DNA of 6,947 nucleotides from Chlorobiota bacterium. Its GTDB lineage: Bacteria; Bacteroidota; Bacteroidia; Bacteroidales; JAADGE01. Of this stretch, positions 1-6,937 are shown in pieces. The translations under genes and the position numbers were made by a program. The notes under the pieces are model-generated. The model searched no databases. It was not told the origin of the DNA and was given only the letters and a program-made list of their open reading frames with translations. Each line of letters begins with the position of its first letter. Within the stretch, counting starts at the first letter, position 1. The stretch covers positions 1-6,947 of the forward strand of contig JAADEE010000089.1 of assembly GCA_013153575.1 (NCBI GenBank). Reading direction: 5' to 3'.

Positions 1-168
1 AAAATCAATATCCTTTGTTATTTCAGCAAATTCTTGCTTATTAAAATTTCGTTTTGATTTTAATTTAAATATTTGAACATTAACATCTTGCATTCTCTTT
101 AAACCTTCATATAAAACTTGAGTTCTGTTATAATCAAATCCGGTTTTACCTGCAAAAAGTATGTTCAT
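1..168 (-). CDS. Probable glycosyltransferase, N-terminal fragment (cut by window edge)
   Basis: The first 56 codons of a gene that runs off the left edge of the window; no stop is present in the frame. The protein begins MNILFAGKTGFDYNRTQVL. A short hydrophobic beta strand followed by a glycine-containing turn is how GT-B-fold glycosyltransferases usually start, so a glycosyltransferase is the most likely product, but no catalytic region is visible and the assignment rests mostly on this beginning and on context. The ATG lies one base after the TAA stop of the upstream glycosyltransferase gene, with no Shine-Dalgarno sequence, which suggests translational coupling within one operon. That the frame is coding is well supported; the function is inferred. 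Confidence 0.7.
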   Translation of the reverse strand, partial: MNILFAGKTGFDYNRTQVLYEGLKRMQDVNVQIFKLKSKRNFNKQEFAEITKDIDF

Positions 169-169
169 T

Positions 170-1264
170 TTATTGCTTTGAAATAGAATTAAAAAATTCG
201 CTTGCTTCTTTTACAGTTCTTTCAATATTAAAATTCTTATCAATATGTTTTCTTGCATTTTTGCCATATTGCACACAATCTTCTTGATTATTGTAAAGAT
301 ATAAAATTGCATCAGCCATTGCCTTTGGATTTTTCATAGGAACAACCATTCCGCTTTCTTTATTTATTACAAGACCAACATTACCCGAAATATCAGTAAT
401 TACAGGCGTTGTTTCAATACACATTGCCTCAATAACCGATTTGGTAATTGCTTCACCTTTTATTGAAGATAATGCAAAAACATTACTCGCTTTTACTATA
501 CTTAAAGCATCTTTTCTAAAACCTAAAAAATGAATTTTATCTTTATTCGGACTATTTTCTGCAATTTTAATGTGTTTTTTTGTATCTCTACCCCGCCCCA
601 CAATTAAAAAATGAATATTTGCATCTTTTGGCAAATAATATGTAGATTTTAAGAGATATTTAGTTCCTTTCATTCTACGAGCATTTGCCACATTTACAAC
701 AACAAAAGCATCTTTAGGGATACCAAGTTCTTGTAAATTTGCAACCTTAATATCATTATACCAATTTACATCATGCCCTTTGTTAATTGTAATTAATTTG
801 CTTTTATCGAAGAATAAATTCTTAGCAATTGAGTTTTTTACAGAATCGGTTAAGCAAGTTATTTTATCAACTCGTGGGTGTAGCACTTTTGTGTATGCTG
901 TAGGATCCCACCAATTAACATTTCCTGTATAACCTCTATAAATTACAACTTTAACAGGAAGTTTTTTTGCAGCAGCAATTCCATTTACAATTGCCTTATT
1001 ATTAAACAGATGCATAATATCATAACTTCCTTTTAAAAGTTCATCACGTATTATTTTAATCTCACTTTTATCGTTCTTTTTTTTAGGTTGAAAATCAATA
1101 ACATTTATTCCTTCTTCCTTAAACTTATTAAAATAATAAGAACCTGATTTTGTCATAATAGTAATTTCAAAACCAACTTTTTTAAGTTTTATAAAAGCCT
1201 CAGCTTCCGGTCTCATTGTATGAGTATCTGTGTAATTACTTATTACTAAAATCTTTACAGGCAT
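170..1264 (-). CDS. Glycosyltransferase, family 4 type (GT-B fold)
   Basis: A 364-residue protein, a normal length for family-4 glycosyltransferases, which transfer a sugar from a nucleotide-sugar donor at the cytoplasmic face of the membrane. The N-terminal Rossmann-like domain begins at VKILVISNY (residues 3-11). The C-terminal donor-binding domain starts near residue 188 (VVVNVANARRMKGTKYLL), includes HFLGFR at 245-250, and carries the EX7E signature of retaining GT-B enzymes at E271 and E279, followed by PVITDISGN. No signal peptide or membrane segment is seen. The acceptor and the sugar cannot be read from the sequence. The ATG is 9 bp after the ABC exporter stop and the next gene starts 1 bp after this stop, so the three are probably co-transcribed. 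A role in lipopolysaccharide, capsule or another surface glycan is inferred from the exporter next door. Confidence 0.9.
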   Translation of the reverse strand: MPVKILVISNYTDTHTMRPEAEAFIKLKKVGFEITIMTKSGSYYFNKFKEEGINVIDFQPKKKNDKSEIKIIRDELLKGSYDIMHLFNNKAIVNGIAAAKKLPVKVVIYRGYTGNVNWWDPTAYTKVLHPRVDKITCLTDSVKNSIAKNLFFDKSKLITINKGHDVNWYNDIKVANLQELGIPKDAFVVVNVANARRMKGTKYLLKSTYYLPKDANIHFLIVGRGRDTKKHIKIAENSPNKDKIHFLGFRKDALSIVKASNVFALSSIKGEAITKSVIEAMCIETTPVITDISGNVGLVINKESGMVVPMKNPKAMADAILYLYNNQEDCVQYGKNARKHIDKNFNIERTVKEASEFFNSISKQ

Positions 1265-1273
1265 AATTTAAAT

Positions 1274-3091
1274 TTAAAAAATTTGAAGGTCATAAAGTTT
1301 TTTGTAAGAACCACCTTTTTCTATAAGTTCTTGATGATTACCTCTTTCAATAATTTCACCATTATGTAAAACACAAATTTCATCGGCATTTTTAATTGTT
1401 GAAAGTCTGTGAGCAATAACAATAGAAGTCCTATTTTGCATTAATTTATTAAGAGCATCTTGTACAAGTTTTTCCGATTCGGTATCAAGTGCCGAAGTTG
1501 CTTCATCTAATATTAAAATAGGTGGATTTTTGAGCACTGCTCTAGCAATACTTATTCTTTGTCTTTGTCCTCCTGAAAGTTTTGCACCTCTGTCGCCAAT
1601 ATTTGCTTGATAGCCATCTTCAATTTCAAGAATAAAATTATGTGCATTTGCAATTTTAGCTGCATTTATAACTTCTTCTTCCGAAATATCATCAACACCA
1701 AAAGCTATATTATTAAAAATTGTATCATTAAACAAAACAGGTTCTTGATTTACATTTCCCATAAGGCTTCGTAAATCTTTAATTTTAATATCTTTAATGT
1801 TTACACCATCAATTAAAATTTCGCCTTCTTCAACATCATAAAAACGAGGTAACAAATCAACCAAAGTAGATTTACCTGAACCTGACTGCCCTACTAATGC
1901 TATGGATTTGCCCTTCTCAATTTTAAGATTTATATTTTTAAGAACATAAGCATCTTCATATTTAAAAGAAACATCTTTAAATTCAATTTCAGAATTAAAA
2001 TCAGAAACTGAAATTGCATTTTCTTTTTCTTTAATATTATTTTCTGCATCTAAGATTTCATTTACACGCTCAATTGATGCTGCTCCTTTTTTCACACTAT
2101 AATATGCACGTGAAATTGATTTTGCAGGCGTAAGAATTTGTGAAAAAATTACTATGTAAGTTATAAATTCTTCTCCTGTAAGAGAACTGTTTTCTCCAAT
2201 TATAAGACTTCCCCCGAATAGCACAATACCAATTGTAACAAGGGTTCCAAAAAACTCACTCATAGGATTAGACAAAGAATTTCTTCGAATAACACCTTTC
2301 ATAATCCTATAATGATCATCTGTAAGTTTATCGTATTTTTCCCGAACTTTTGGCTCAGCTGTAAATGCTTTTATAATTCTTAAACCTCCTAATGTTTCTT
2401 CAATTACAGAAAGAATTTGACCTGTTTTTTTCTGTGCTGCTAATGATCTTTTCTTTAAACTTTTTCCAATTAAACCAATTAATATACCAATTATAGGAAT
2501 AAAAATTACTACAAAAATTGTTAAACTTGCACTAAAATAAATTAGGTATAATAAGAAAATTATAATTGTTACAGGATCACGAGCAATAACAGCAAGTAAA
2601 TTTGTAACTGTATCTTTAATTTCTGTAATATCACTTGATGCTCTTGAAATTATATCTCCTTTTTTTTCATTTGAAAAAAAACCAATCGGAAGATCTAAGA
2701 TTTTATGTAGTATTTTTCTTTGAAAATCACGTATTGTACCACTCATTACTGGTGCCATTACAAAACTTGCCGAATAAGTAAAAAGGTTTTTTAGCAAACT
2801 TGCAACTATCATTAAAACGCTTACGGTTATTAATGCATATAATTTACCTTCATTTTCAATTACTTGCGAAAGGTAATAAAACAAATTATTTTTAATGGCA
2901 TCAACGCTTAAAGCAAAAGGAACAGGTTTATAAGTTTGAGTACTTGTATTAAATAAAATCTGTAAAAAAGGTATTAAAAGCGTAAATGAAAATAATGCAA
3001 ATACTACAGAAAAAATATTGAGAAATACATTTGCAAGTGCATTTCTCCAATATTTTTTAGCATAATTTAAAACTATTAATACATCTTTCAT
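1274..3091 (-). CDS. MsbA-like ABC exporter, fused permease and ATPase
   Basis: A 605-residue half-transporter with the type IV (ABCB/MsbA) layout: a membrane domain at about residues 15-325 with several strongly hydrophobic segments (for example 21-47, 84-105, 173-209 and 280-298), then an ATPase domain from about 365. The ATPase is intact: A-loop Y378, Walker A GQSGSGKST (401-409), Q-loop Q449 in NQEPVLF, signature LSGGQ (505-509), Walker B ILILDE (525-530) with catalytic E530, D-loop SALD (533-536) and H-loop H561. Such proteins work as homodimers in the inner membrane; MsbA flips lipid A-core, while close relatives export other lipids, peptides or drugs. Two glycosyltransferase genes directly downstream favour an envelope-lipid substrate, but this is inference and I give no gene symbol. 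The gene starts 53 bp after lysS and no Shine-Dalgarno sequence precedes its ATG. Confidence 0.93.
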   Translation of the reverse strand: MKDVLIVLNYAKKYWRNALANVFLNIFSVVFALFSFTLLIPFLQILFNTSTQTYKPVPFALSVDAIKNNLFYYLSQVIENEGKLYALITVSVLMIVASLLKNLFTYSASFVMAPVMSGTIRDFQRKILHKILDLPIGFFSNEKKGDIISRASSDITEIKDTVTNLLAVIARDPVTIIIFLLYLIYFSASLTIFVVIFIPIIGILIGLIGKSLKKRSLAAQKKTGQILSVIEETLGGLRIIKAFTAEPKVREKYDKLTDDHYRIMKGVIRRNSLSNPMSEFFGTLVTIGIVLFGGSLIIGENSSLTGEEFITYIVIFSQILTPAKSISRAYYSVKKGAASIERVNEILDAENNIKEKENAISVSDFNSEIEFKDVSFKYEDAYVLKNINLKIEKGKSIALVGQSGSGKSTLVDLLPRFYDVEEGEILIDGVNIKDIKIKDLRSLMGNVNQEPVLFNDTIFNNIAFGVDDISEEEVINAAKIANAHNFILEIEDGYQANIGDRGAKLSGGQRQRISIARAVLKNPPILILDEATSALDTESEKLVQDALNKLMQNRTSIVIAHRLSTIKNADEICVLHNGEIIERGNHQELIEKGGSYKKLYDLQIF

Positions 3092-3144
3092 GTGTATTTT
3101 TTATTGATTTTTTAGTCACATAGGGACACCCACATGCAAGTTAT

Positions 3145-4863
3145 CTATTTTAGTTTAACAAACAATATATCATCATTTCTGAATACCTCAACAAGCTCTA
3201 ACTTTGTAAGGTTTTTTATTGTTTTATCCCATTTTTTATTTGAAAGACCTGCTTGTTCTTTCAATTTTGCTAATTCAATTTCATTTTCTTTTTCAACAAT
3301 TGAATAAACCATTTTTTCATCATCATTTAAGCTTGTAACAGCTTTTGATTGTTTTTTCTCAGGTCTCATTTGTGGGAAGAAAAGTACATCTTGTATTGAA
3401 TGTGAGTTTGTCATTATCATTGCCAAACGGTCAATTCCAATTCCAAGCCCCGATGTTGGAGGCATACCGTAATCAATTGCTTTTAAGAAATCTTCATCGA
3501 GCATCATTGCTTCATCATCACCACGCTTTGCAAGAAGTAATTGTTCTTCAAATCTTTGTCTTTGATCTATTGGATCGTTAAGTTCAGAATATGCATTACA
3601 AATTTCTTTACCATTGCAAATTGCTTCAAAACGTTCTACAAGTCCTTCTTTGCTACGATGTTTTTTTGCAAGTGGCGACATTTCAACCGGATAATCTGTA
3701 ATGAAAGTTGGTTGTATTAATTTTGCTTCACATTTTTCTCCAAAAATTTCATCAATAAGTTTTCCTTTTCCCATTGAATCATCAATAGGAATTTCAAGTT
3801 TTGTTGCAGTTTCTCTTAATTCTGCTTCATCCATATTTGAAATATCAATGCCTGTAAAATGCTCAATAGCTTCAAACATTGTAAATCTTTTCCATGGACG
3901 TTTAAAATCAATCATGTTTTCACCAACTTTAATTTTTGTAGTTCCATGAATGTCTAAAGCAATTTTTTCAACCATTTCTTCAACAGTATCCATCATCCAA
4001 AAATAATCTTTGTATGCAACATAAAGTTCCATTTGCGTAAATTCCGGATTATGAAACCTGTCCATACCTTCATTACGGAAATCTTTTGCAAACTCATATA
4101 CTCCATCAAAGCCACCCACAATTAACTTCTTAAGATACAATTCATTAGCAATACGCAAGTATAAAGTTTGGTCAAGTGCATTATGGTGAGTTTTAAACGG
4201 TGCTGCTGCTGCTCCTCCGTAAATTGGTTGCAAAATTGGTGTTTCAACTTCAAGGTAACCTTTCCCGTTAAGGTATTCACGCATTGAATTTGTAAGTTTG
4301 GTTCTGTTTATGAATGCTTCTTTTACATGAGGATTTACCATTAAATCTAAATATCGCATTCTGTATCTTTGTTCCGGATCAGAAAAGGCATCGTAAATTT
4401 TGCCATCTTTTTCTTTTACTACCGGAAGCGGACGAATTGATTTACTTAAAATTTTAAATTCTTTAACTCTAATTGAAGTTTCTCCAACATTTGTTTTAAA
4501 TGCTTCTCCTTTAACTCCTATTATATCTCCTAAATCTAAAAGTTTTTTGAATACTGTGTTATATAAAGTTTTATCTTCTCCCGGACAAATTACATCGCGG
4601 TTAAAATAAACTTGAATTTTACCTTGTGAATCTTGAATTTCTACAAAAGATGCTTTACCCATAATTCTACGGGTCATTATTCTTCCTGCAATGCTAACAT
4701 CTTGGTAATTATTTTTTTCTTCAGAGAAATTATCTTTTATTTCTTGACTATATGCTGTAATATCATATTTTTCAGCAGGGTATGGATTTATTCCTAAATC
4801 TATAAGTTTTTGTAATGATTCTCTTCTTACTTTTTCTTGTTCTGATAATTCTGTATAACTCAT
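3145..4863 (-). CDS. lysS: Lysyl-tRNA synthetase, class II
   Basis: Charges tRNA-Lys with lysine using ATP, in the cytoplasm. With the start chosen here the protein has 572 residues. An OB-fold anticodon-binding domain spans about 55-144 ([20 protein letters not shown]). The class II catalytic core follows with motif 1 at [12 protein letters not shown] (202-213), motif 2 at [20 protein letters not shown] (262-281) and motif 3 at [12 protein letters not shown] (472-483). The usual bacterial protein ends near [10 protein letters not shown] (495-504); this one continues for about 68 residues with a winged-helix-like tail. The ATG giving [17 protein letters not shown] matches the start I recall for Bacteroidetes LysS. 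The frame stays open upstream to a TTG at 4894-4896, but that TTG lies inside the promoter -7 element, so it is rejected. One odd site: Ala221 replaces the basic residue of the GGAxARPF loop. The stop is TAG. Confidence 0.96.
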   Translation of the reverse strand: MSYTELSEQEKVRRESLQKLIDLGINPYPAEKYDITAYSQEIKDNFSEEKNNYQDVSIAGRIMTRRIMGKASFVEIQDSQGKIQVYFNRDVICPGEDKTLYNTVFKKLLDLGDIIGVKGEAFKTNVGETSIRVKEFKILSKSIRPLPVVKEKDGKIYDAFSDPEQRYRMRYLDLMVNPHVKEAFINRTKLTNSMREYLNGKGYLEVETPILQPIYGGAAAAPFKTHHNALDQTLYLRIANELYLKKLIVGGFDGVYEFAKDFRNEGMDRFHNPEFTQMELYVAYKDYFWMMDTVEEMVEKIALDIHGTTKIKVGENMIDFKRPWKRFTMFEAIEHFTGIDISNMDEAELRETATKLEIPIDDSMGKGKLIDEIFGEKCEAKLIQPTFITDYPVEMSPLAKKHRSKEGLVERFEAICNGKEICNAYSELNDPIDQRQRFEEQLLLAKRGDDEAMMLDEDFLKAIDYGMPPTSGLGIGIDRLAMIMTNSHSIQDVLFFPQMRPEKKQSKAVTSLNDDEKMVYSIVEKENEIELAKLKEQAGLSNKKWDKTIKNLTKLELVEVFRNDDILFVKLK

Positions 4864-4893
4864 TTTATTGCTTGTATCTTTGTTTTTAATTTG

Positions 4894-4901
4894 CAAAGAT
4901 A
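4894..4901 (-). promoter_or_regulatory. Bacteroidetes-type -7 promoter element of lysS
   Basis: Read on the minus strand the sequence is TATCTTTG, a perfect match to the Bacteroidetes consensus TAnnTTTG. It lies 30 bp before the lysS ATG, which would give a leader of roughly 20-25 nt. No good TTTG is seen at the expected -33 spacing. It is the only such element noticed in front of the lysS-exporter-glycosyltransferase run, so it may drive all four genes. Confidence 0.65.
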
Positions 4902-4947
4902 AATAAGTATTGAGAATATTTGTATTTGATAAGATGTTTTTTTATAT

Positions 4948-4982
4948 GCAAATAAAAAGCAGTACAAAAAACTGTACTGCTT
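4948..4982 (-). terminator. Rho-independent terminator of the DUF4476 gene
   Basis: A perfect 10-bp inverted repeat, AAGCAGTACA at 4957-4966 and TGTACTGCTT at 4973-4982, surrounds a 6-nt loop. On the minus strand the stem is followed by a T-rich tract (TTTTTATTT, partly the end of the stem), while on the plus strand no T run follows. It therefore ends the transcript of the minus-strand gene whose stop codon is 26 bp upstream, and isolates that gene from the lysS promoter. Confidence 0.85.
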
Positions 4983-5008
4983 ATATACTAAATTTATGTT
5001 TAACTTAA

Positions 5009-5755
5009 TTACCACCTGTTAGTATTATCATAATAATCTCTATTATAACTATCCCAATTATCATCGTAATTGTTATAGTTGTTATGTCTTATAAAATCAT
5101 CTAATTCTCTAATGCTACTGCTGAAAGTAAAAGCATCATTTACAAGATAATAATTTCTTTTATCAACACAATATTTATAAGCAAATTTTGCAAGTTTAAC
5201 TTTTGAGTCTTCAAAACTAAACATCATTAATATTTGATAAATTTGATTTGCTCTTACCCTATGTGTAGAAATTGCTTGCTTAGCAATTCTTTGTTTATCA
5301 CTATCAAAACTTGCTCTGTTAAGTGAGTGCCTTAATCTTGCCATATCCAAATTAGGTTTATGGTAATAATCAGGATCAACATAATCTCCATCATCATAAA
5401 TTGGCACAATACGTTTTATAACTAATCTATTATACTTATTAACACCTGCTTTCACAATTGACCTTGCAGGAATATAAATATCTCCTCTATAAACAGTATA
5501 TTCTGAACCATATCTTCCATATTTTCGTTTTATAATTATTCTATGGTTTCCAGGTCTTATTTCAGACAATCTGAAAAAAGATGTTGGAGTTTCATATTTC
5601 CTTCTATCAAATATTACAACAAACATTGAATTGTCGTACATTTTAATTTTTAGCTCTGATGAATTTCTGTTATGATAACCATACTGAGCTTTACTTAATT
5701 TTGGAAGTAATAATGCTACTCCAAATAATACTATTGCAAATAATAACTTCCTCAT
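5009..5755 (-). CDS. Exported DUF4476-type protein of unknown function
   Basis: A 248-residue protein with a clear signal peptide: MRKLL, a hydrophobic core to about residue 17, then SKA-Q with likely cleavage after A23. There is no lipobox cysteine, so a periplasmic or secreted protein rather than a lipoprotein is expected. Residues about 33-117 look like a small beta-rich domain (ELKIKMYDNSMFVVIFD; EIRPGNHRIIIKRK), similar in feel to PEGA-like domains. Residues about 137-222 resemble DUF4476 (SLNRASFDSDKQRIAKQAI, then FSFEDSKVKLAKFAY and YYLVNDAFTFSSS). The last 25 residues are low-complexity, rich in Asn, Tyr and Asp. No enzymatic motif is seen and the function is unknown. The gene stands alone, with its own terminator and an AGGAGG ribosome-binding site 5 nt before the ATG. 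The family call is from memory of its pattern. Confidence 0.85.
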   Translation of the reverse strand: MRKLLFAIVLFGVALLLPKLSKAQYGYHNRNSSELKIKMYDNSMFVVIFDRRKYETPTSFFRLSEIRPGNHRIIIKRKYGRYGSEYTVYRGDIYIPARSIVKAGVNKYNRLVIKRIVPIYDDGDYVDPDYYHKPNLDMARLRHSLNRASFDSDKQRIAKQAISTHRVRANQIYQILMMFSFEDSKVKLAKFAYKYCVDKRNYYLVNDAFTFSSSIRELDDFIRHNNYNNYDDNWDSYNRDYYDNTNRW

Positions 5756-5760
5756 AATGT

Positions 5761-5766
5761 CCTCCT
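5761..5766 (-). promoter_or_regulatory. Strong Shine-Dalgarno sequence of the DUF4476 gene
   Basis: On the minus strand a full AGGAGG sits 5 nt before the ATG at 5755, after an A-rich run. It fixes the start codon. None of the other genes in the window has such a site, and Bacteroidetes genes generally lack them, so this one stands out. Confidence 0.8.
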
Positions 5767-5980
5767 TTTTTGTTTAGGTTAATTTATTTTAAATAATGTA
5801 ATTCAATTCGTATGCCACTTTTTATTTCATTTGTTATTTTTAATTAAAACAACTAACATTTTTACACTTGCATTATTATTTAGTATATATAATTTCAATG
5901 AAAAAATCTTAAAACATGTTAAAAAACACTCATGTTCAGTATTCTTTTTATATTTGCAGTCTTAATTTTAAAATAATACA
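5767..5980. other. AT-rich divergent intergenic region
   Basis: About 214 bp between the ribosome-binding site of the leftward DUF4476 gene and the rightward fabI start. It must hold promoters for both. A TAnnTTTG element is present for fabI but no exact match was found on the minus strand, so the DUF4476 promoter is not located. The hexamer CATGTT occurs twice, at 5915-5920 (inside the palindrome AACATGTT) and 5931-5936. No open frame of note or RNA gene is seen. Confidence 0.6.
5949..5956 (+). promoter_or_regulatory. Bacteroidetes-type -7 promoter element of fabI
   Basis: TATATTTG is a perfect match to TAnnTTTG and ends 24 bp before the fabI ATG, giving a short leader of roughly 15-20 nt without a Shine-Dalgarno sequence. 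The -33 element is weak or absent at the expected spacing. Confidence 0.65.
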
Positions 5981-6829
5981 ATGTATAATTTATTAAAAGG
6001 AAAAAAAGGAATTATTTTCGGAGCGTTAAATAACATGTCTTTAGCATGGAAAGTTGCCGAAAGAGCTTATGAAGAAGGTGCTGAAATAGTTTTAACAAAC
6101 ACACCTATTTCTCTAAGATTTGGAGATATTGAAGAATTAGCAAAGAAATGTAATACTATTGTAATTCCTGCTGATGCAACAAGCATTGAAGATTTAGAAA
6201 ACTTAATTGATAAAGCAATGGAATATTTTGGTGGAAAATTTGATTTTATTCTTCACTCTGTTGCTATGTCAATGAATGTTAGAAAAGGTAAAAGCTATGA
6301 TAATCTTAACTACAATTACCTAAATAAAACATTAGACATTTCAGCTATTTCATTTCATAAAGTTTTACAAGTTGCAAAAAAGAAAGATGCAATTAATGAT
6401 TGGGGTTCTGTACTTGCATTATCATATGTAGCAGCACAAAGAACATTATATGGATATAATGATATGGCTGATGCAAAAGCAATGCTTGAATCTATTGCAC
6501 GTAGTTTTGGGTATATTTACGGTAGAGAAAAGAAAATTAGAGTTAATACAATATCTCAATCTCCAACATTAACAACTGCTGGAAGTGGTGTAAAAGGTAT
6601 TGATGGTCTTTTAGACTTTACAGAAAGAATGTCTCCTCTTGGAAATGCTACTGCAGATGAATTTGCTGATTTTTGCATCACACTTTTTTCTGACCTTACA
6701 AGAAAAGTAACAATGCAAAACTTATTTCATGATGGAGGTTTTTCTAGTATGGGTATGAGTTTAAGAGCGATGACAATGTATAATCAAGCTCTTGATAATC
6801 CTAAAGAACCTGATGGGTTTGACATATAA
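5981..6829 (+). CDS. fabI: Enoyl-[acyl-carrier-protein] reductase, FabI type
   Basis: Catalyses the NAD(P)H-dependent last reduction of each fatty-acid elongation cycle in the cytoplasm. The 282-residue protein is a short-chain dehydrogenase/reductase with FabI features: a divergent cofactor loop GALNNMSLA (14-22), D65 in PADATS, the active-site pair Y149 (ALSYVAAQR) and Y159-x6-K166 (YNDMADAK), and the substrate-side ISQSPTLTTAGSGVKG (191-206) and HDGGFS (250-255). The start MYNLLKGKKGIIFGAL matches Bacteroidetes FabI as I recall it. The C-terminus has about 20 residues beyond the point where E. coli FabI ends. Residue 95 is Ala where E. coli has Gly93, a known triclosan-contact site. The gene stands alone between its own promoter element and a strong terminator. 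Confidence 0.95.
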   Translation: MYNLLKGKKGIIFGALNNMSLAWKVAERAYEEGAEIVLTNTPISLRFGDIEELAKKCNTIVIPADATSIEDLENLIDKAMEYFGGKFDFILHSVAMSMNVRKGKSYDNLNYNYLNKTLDISAISFHKVLQVAKKKDAINDWGSVLALSYVAAQRTLYGYNDMADAKAMLESIARSFGYIYGREKKIRVNTISQSPTLTTAGSGVKGIDGLLDFTERMSPLGNATADEFADFCITLFSDLTRKVTMQNLFHDGGFSSMGMSLRAMTMYNQALDNPKEPDGFDI

Positions 6830-6862
6830 ATTATTTCACCCTTAAATAGGTTAATAAAAAGG

Positions 6863-6905
6863 AGGCTGTCTCAAAAGTAAAATCGAGACAGCCTTTTATT
6901 TTTTT
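6863..6905 (+). terminator. Rho-independent terminator of fabI
   Basis: A perfect 10-bp GC-rich inverted repeat, AGGCTGTCTC at 6863-6872 and GAGACAGCCT at 6885-6894, with a 12-nt loop and followed by TTTATTTTTTTC. It lies 33 bp after the fabI stop codon. The A-run before the stem is too short and broken to make it an equally clear terminator on the minus strand, although weak bidirectional action is possible. Confidence 0.9.
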
Positions 6906-6915
6906 CAAAATATTC

Positions 6916-6937
6916 AAAAAATACCGGTATATTTTTT
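6916..6937. repeat. Short palindrome flanked by A and T runs
   Basis: ATACCGGTAT at 6921-6930 is a perfect 10-bp palindrome, flanked by five A on the left and, after one base, six T on the right. It could be an operator-like site or a weak second terminator; the sequence alone does not decide. Confidence 0.4.

Noticed and set aside
3092..3144. Terminator between lysS and the ABC exporter
   Set aside because: The GC-rich hairpin has only a 3-bp core stem plus a broken outer stem, and no T run follows on the minus strand.
3345..3581. 78-codon plus-strand open frame inside lysS
   Set aside because: It is antisense to well-conserved lysS sequence including motif 3, and the predicted protein is low-complexity with no recognisable features.
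3701..3949. 82-codon plus-strand open frame inside lysS
   Set aside because: Antisense shadow of the lysS coding frame, with no start signals or family resemblance.
4400..4609. 69-codon plus-strand open frame inside lysS
   Set aside because: Antisense shadow over the LysS OB-fold region, with no supporting signal.
4864..4896. TTG-initiated 11-residue N-terminal extension of LysS
   Set aside because: The TTG is part of the -7 promoter element, and the family start fits the downstream ATG.
5767..5980. Promoter for the DUF4476 gene or a small RNA in the divergent spacer
   Set aside because: No TAnnTTTG match on the minus strand and no stable structured segment; only AT-rich sequence that fits many loose motifs.
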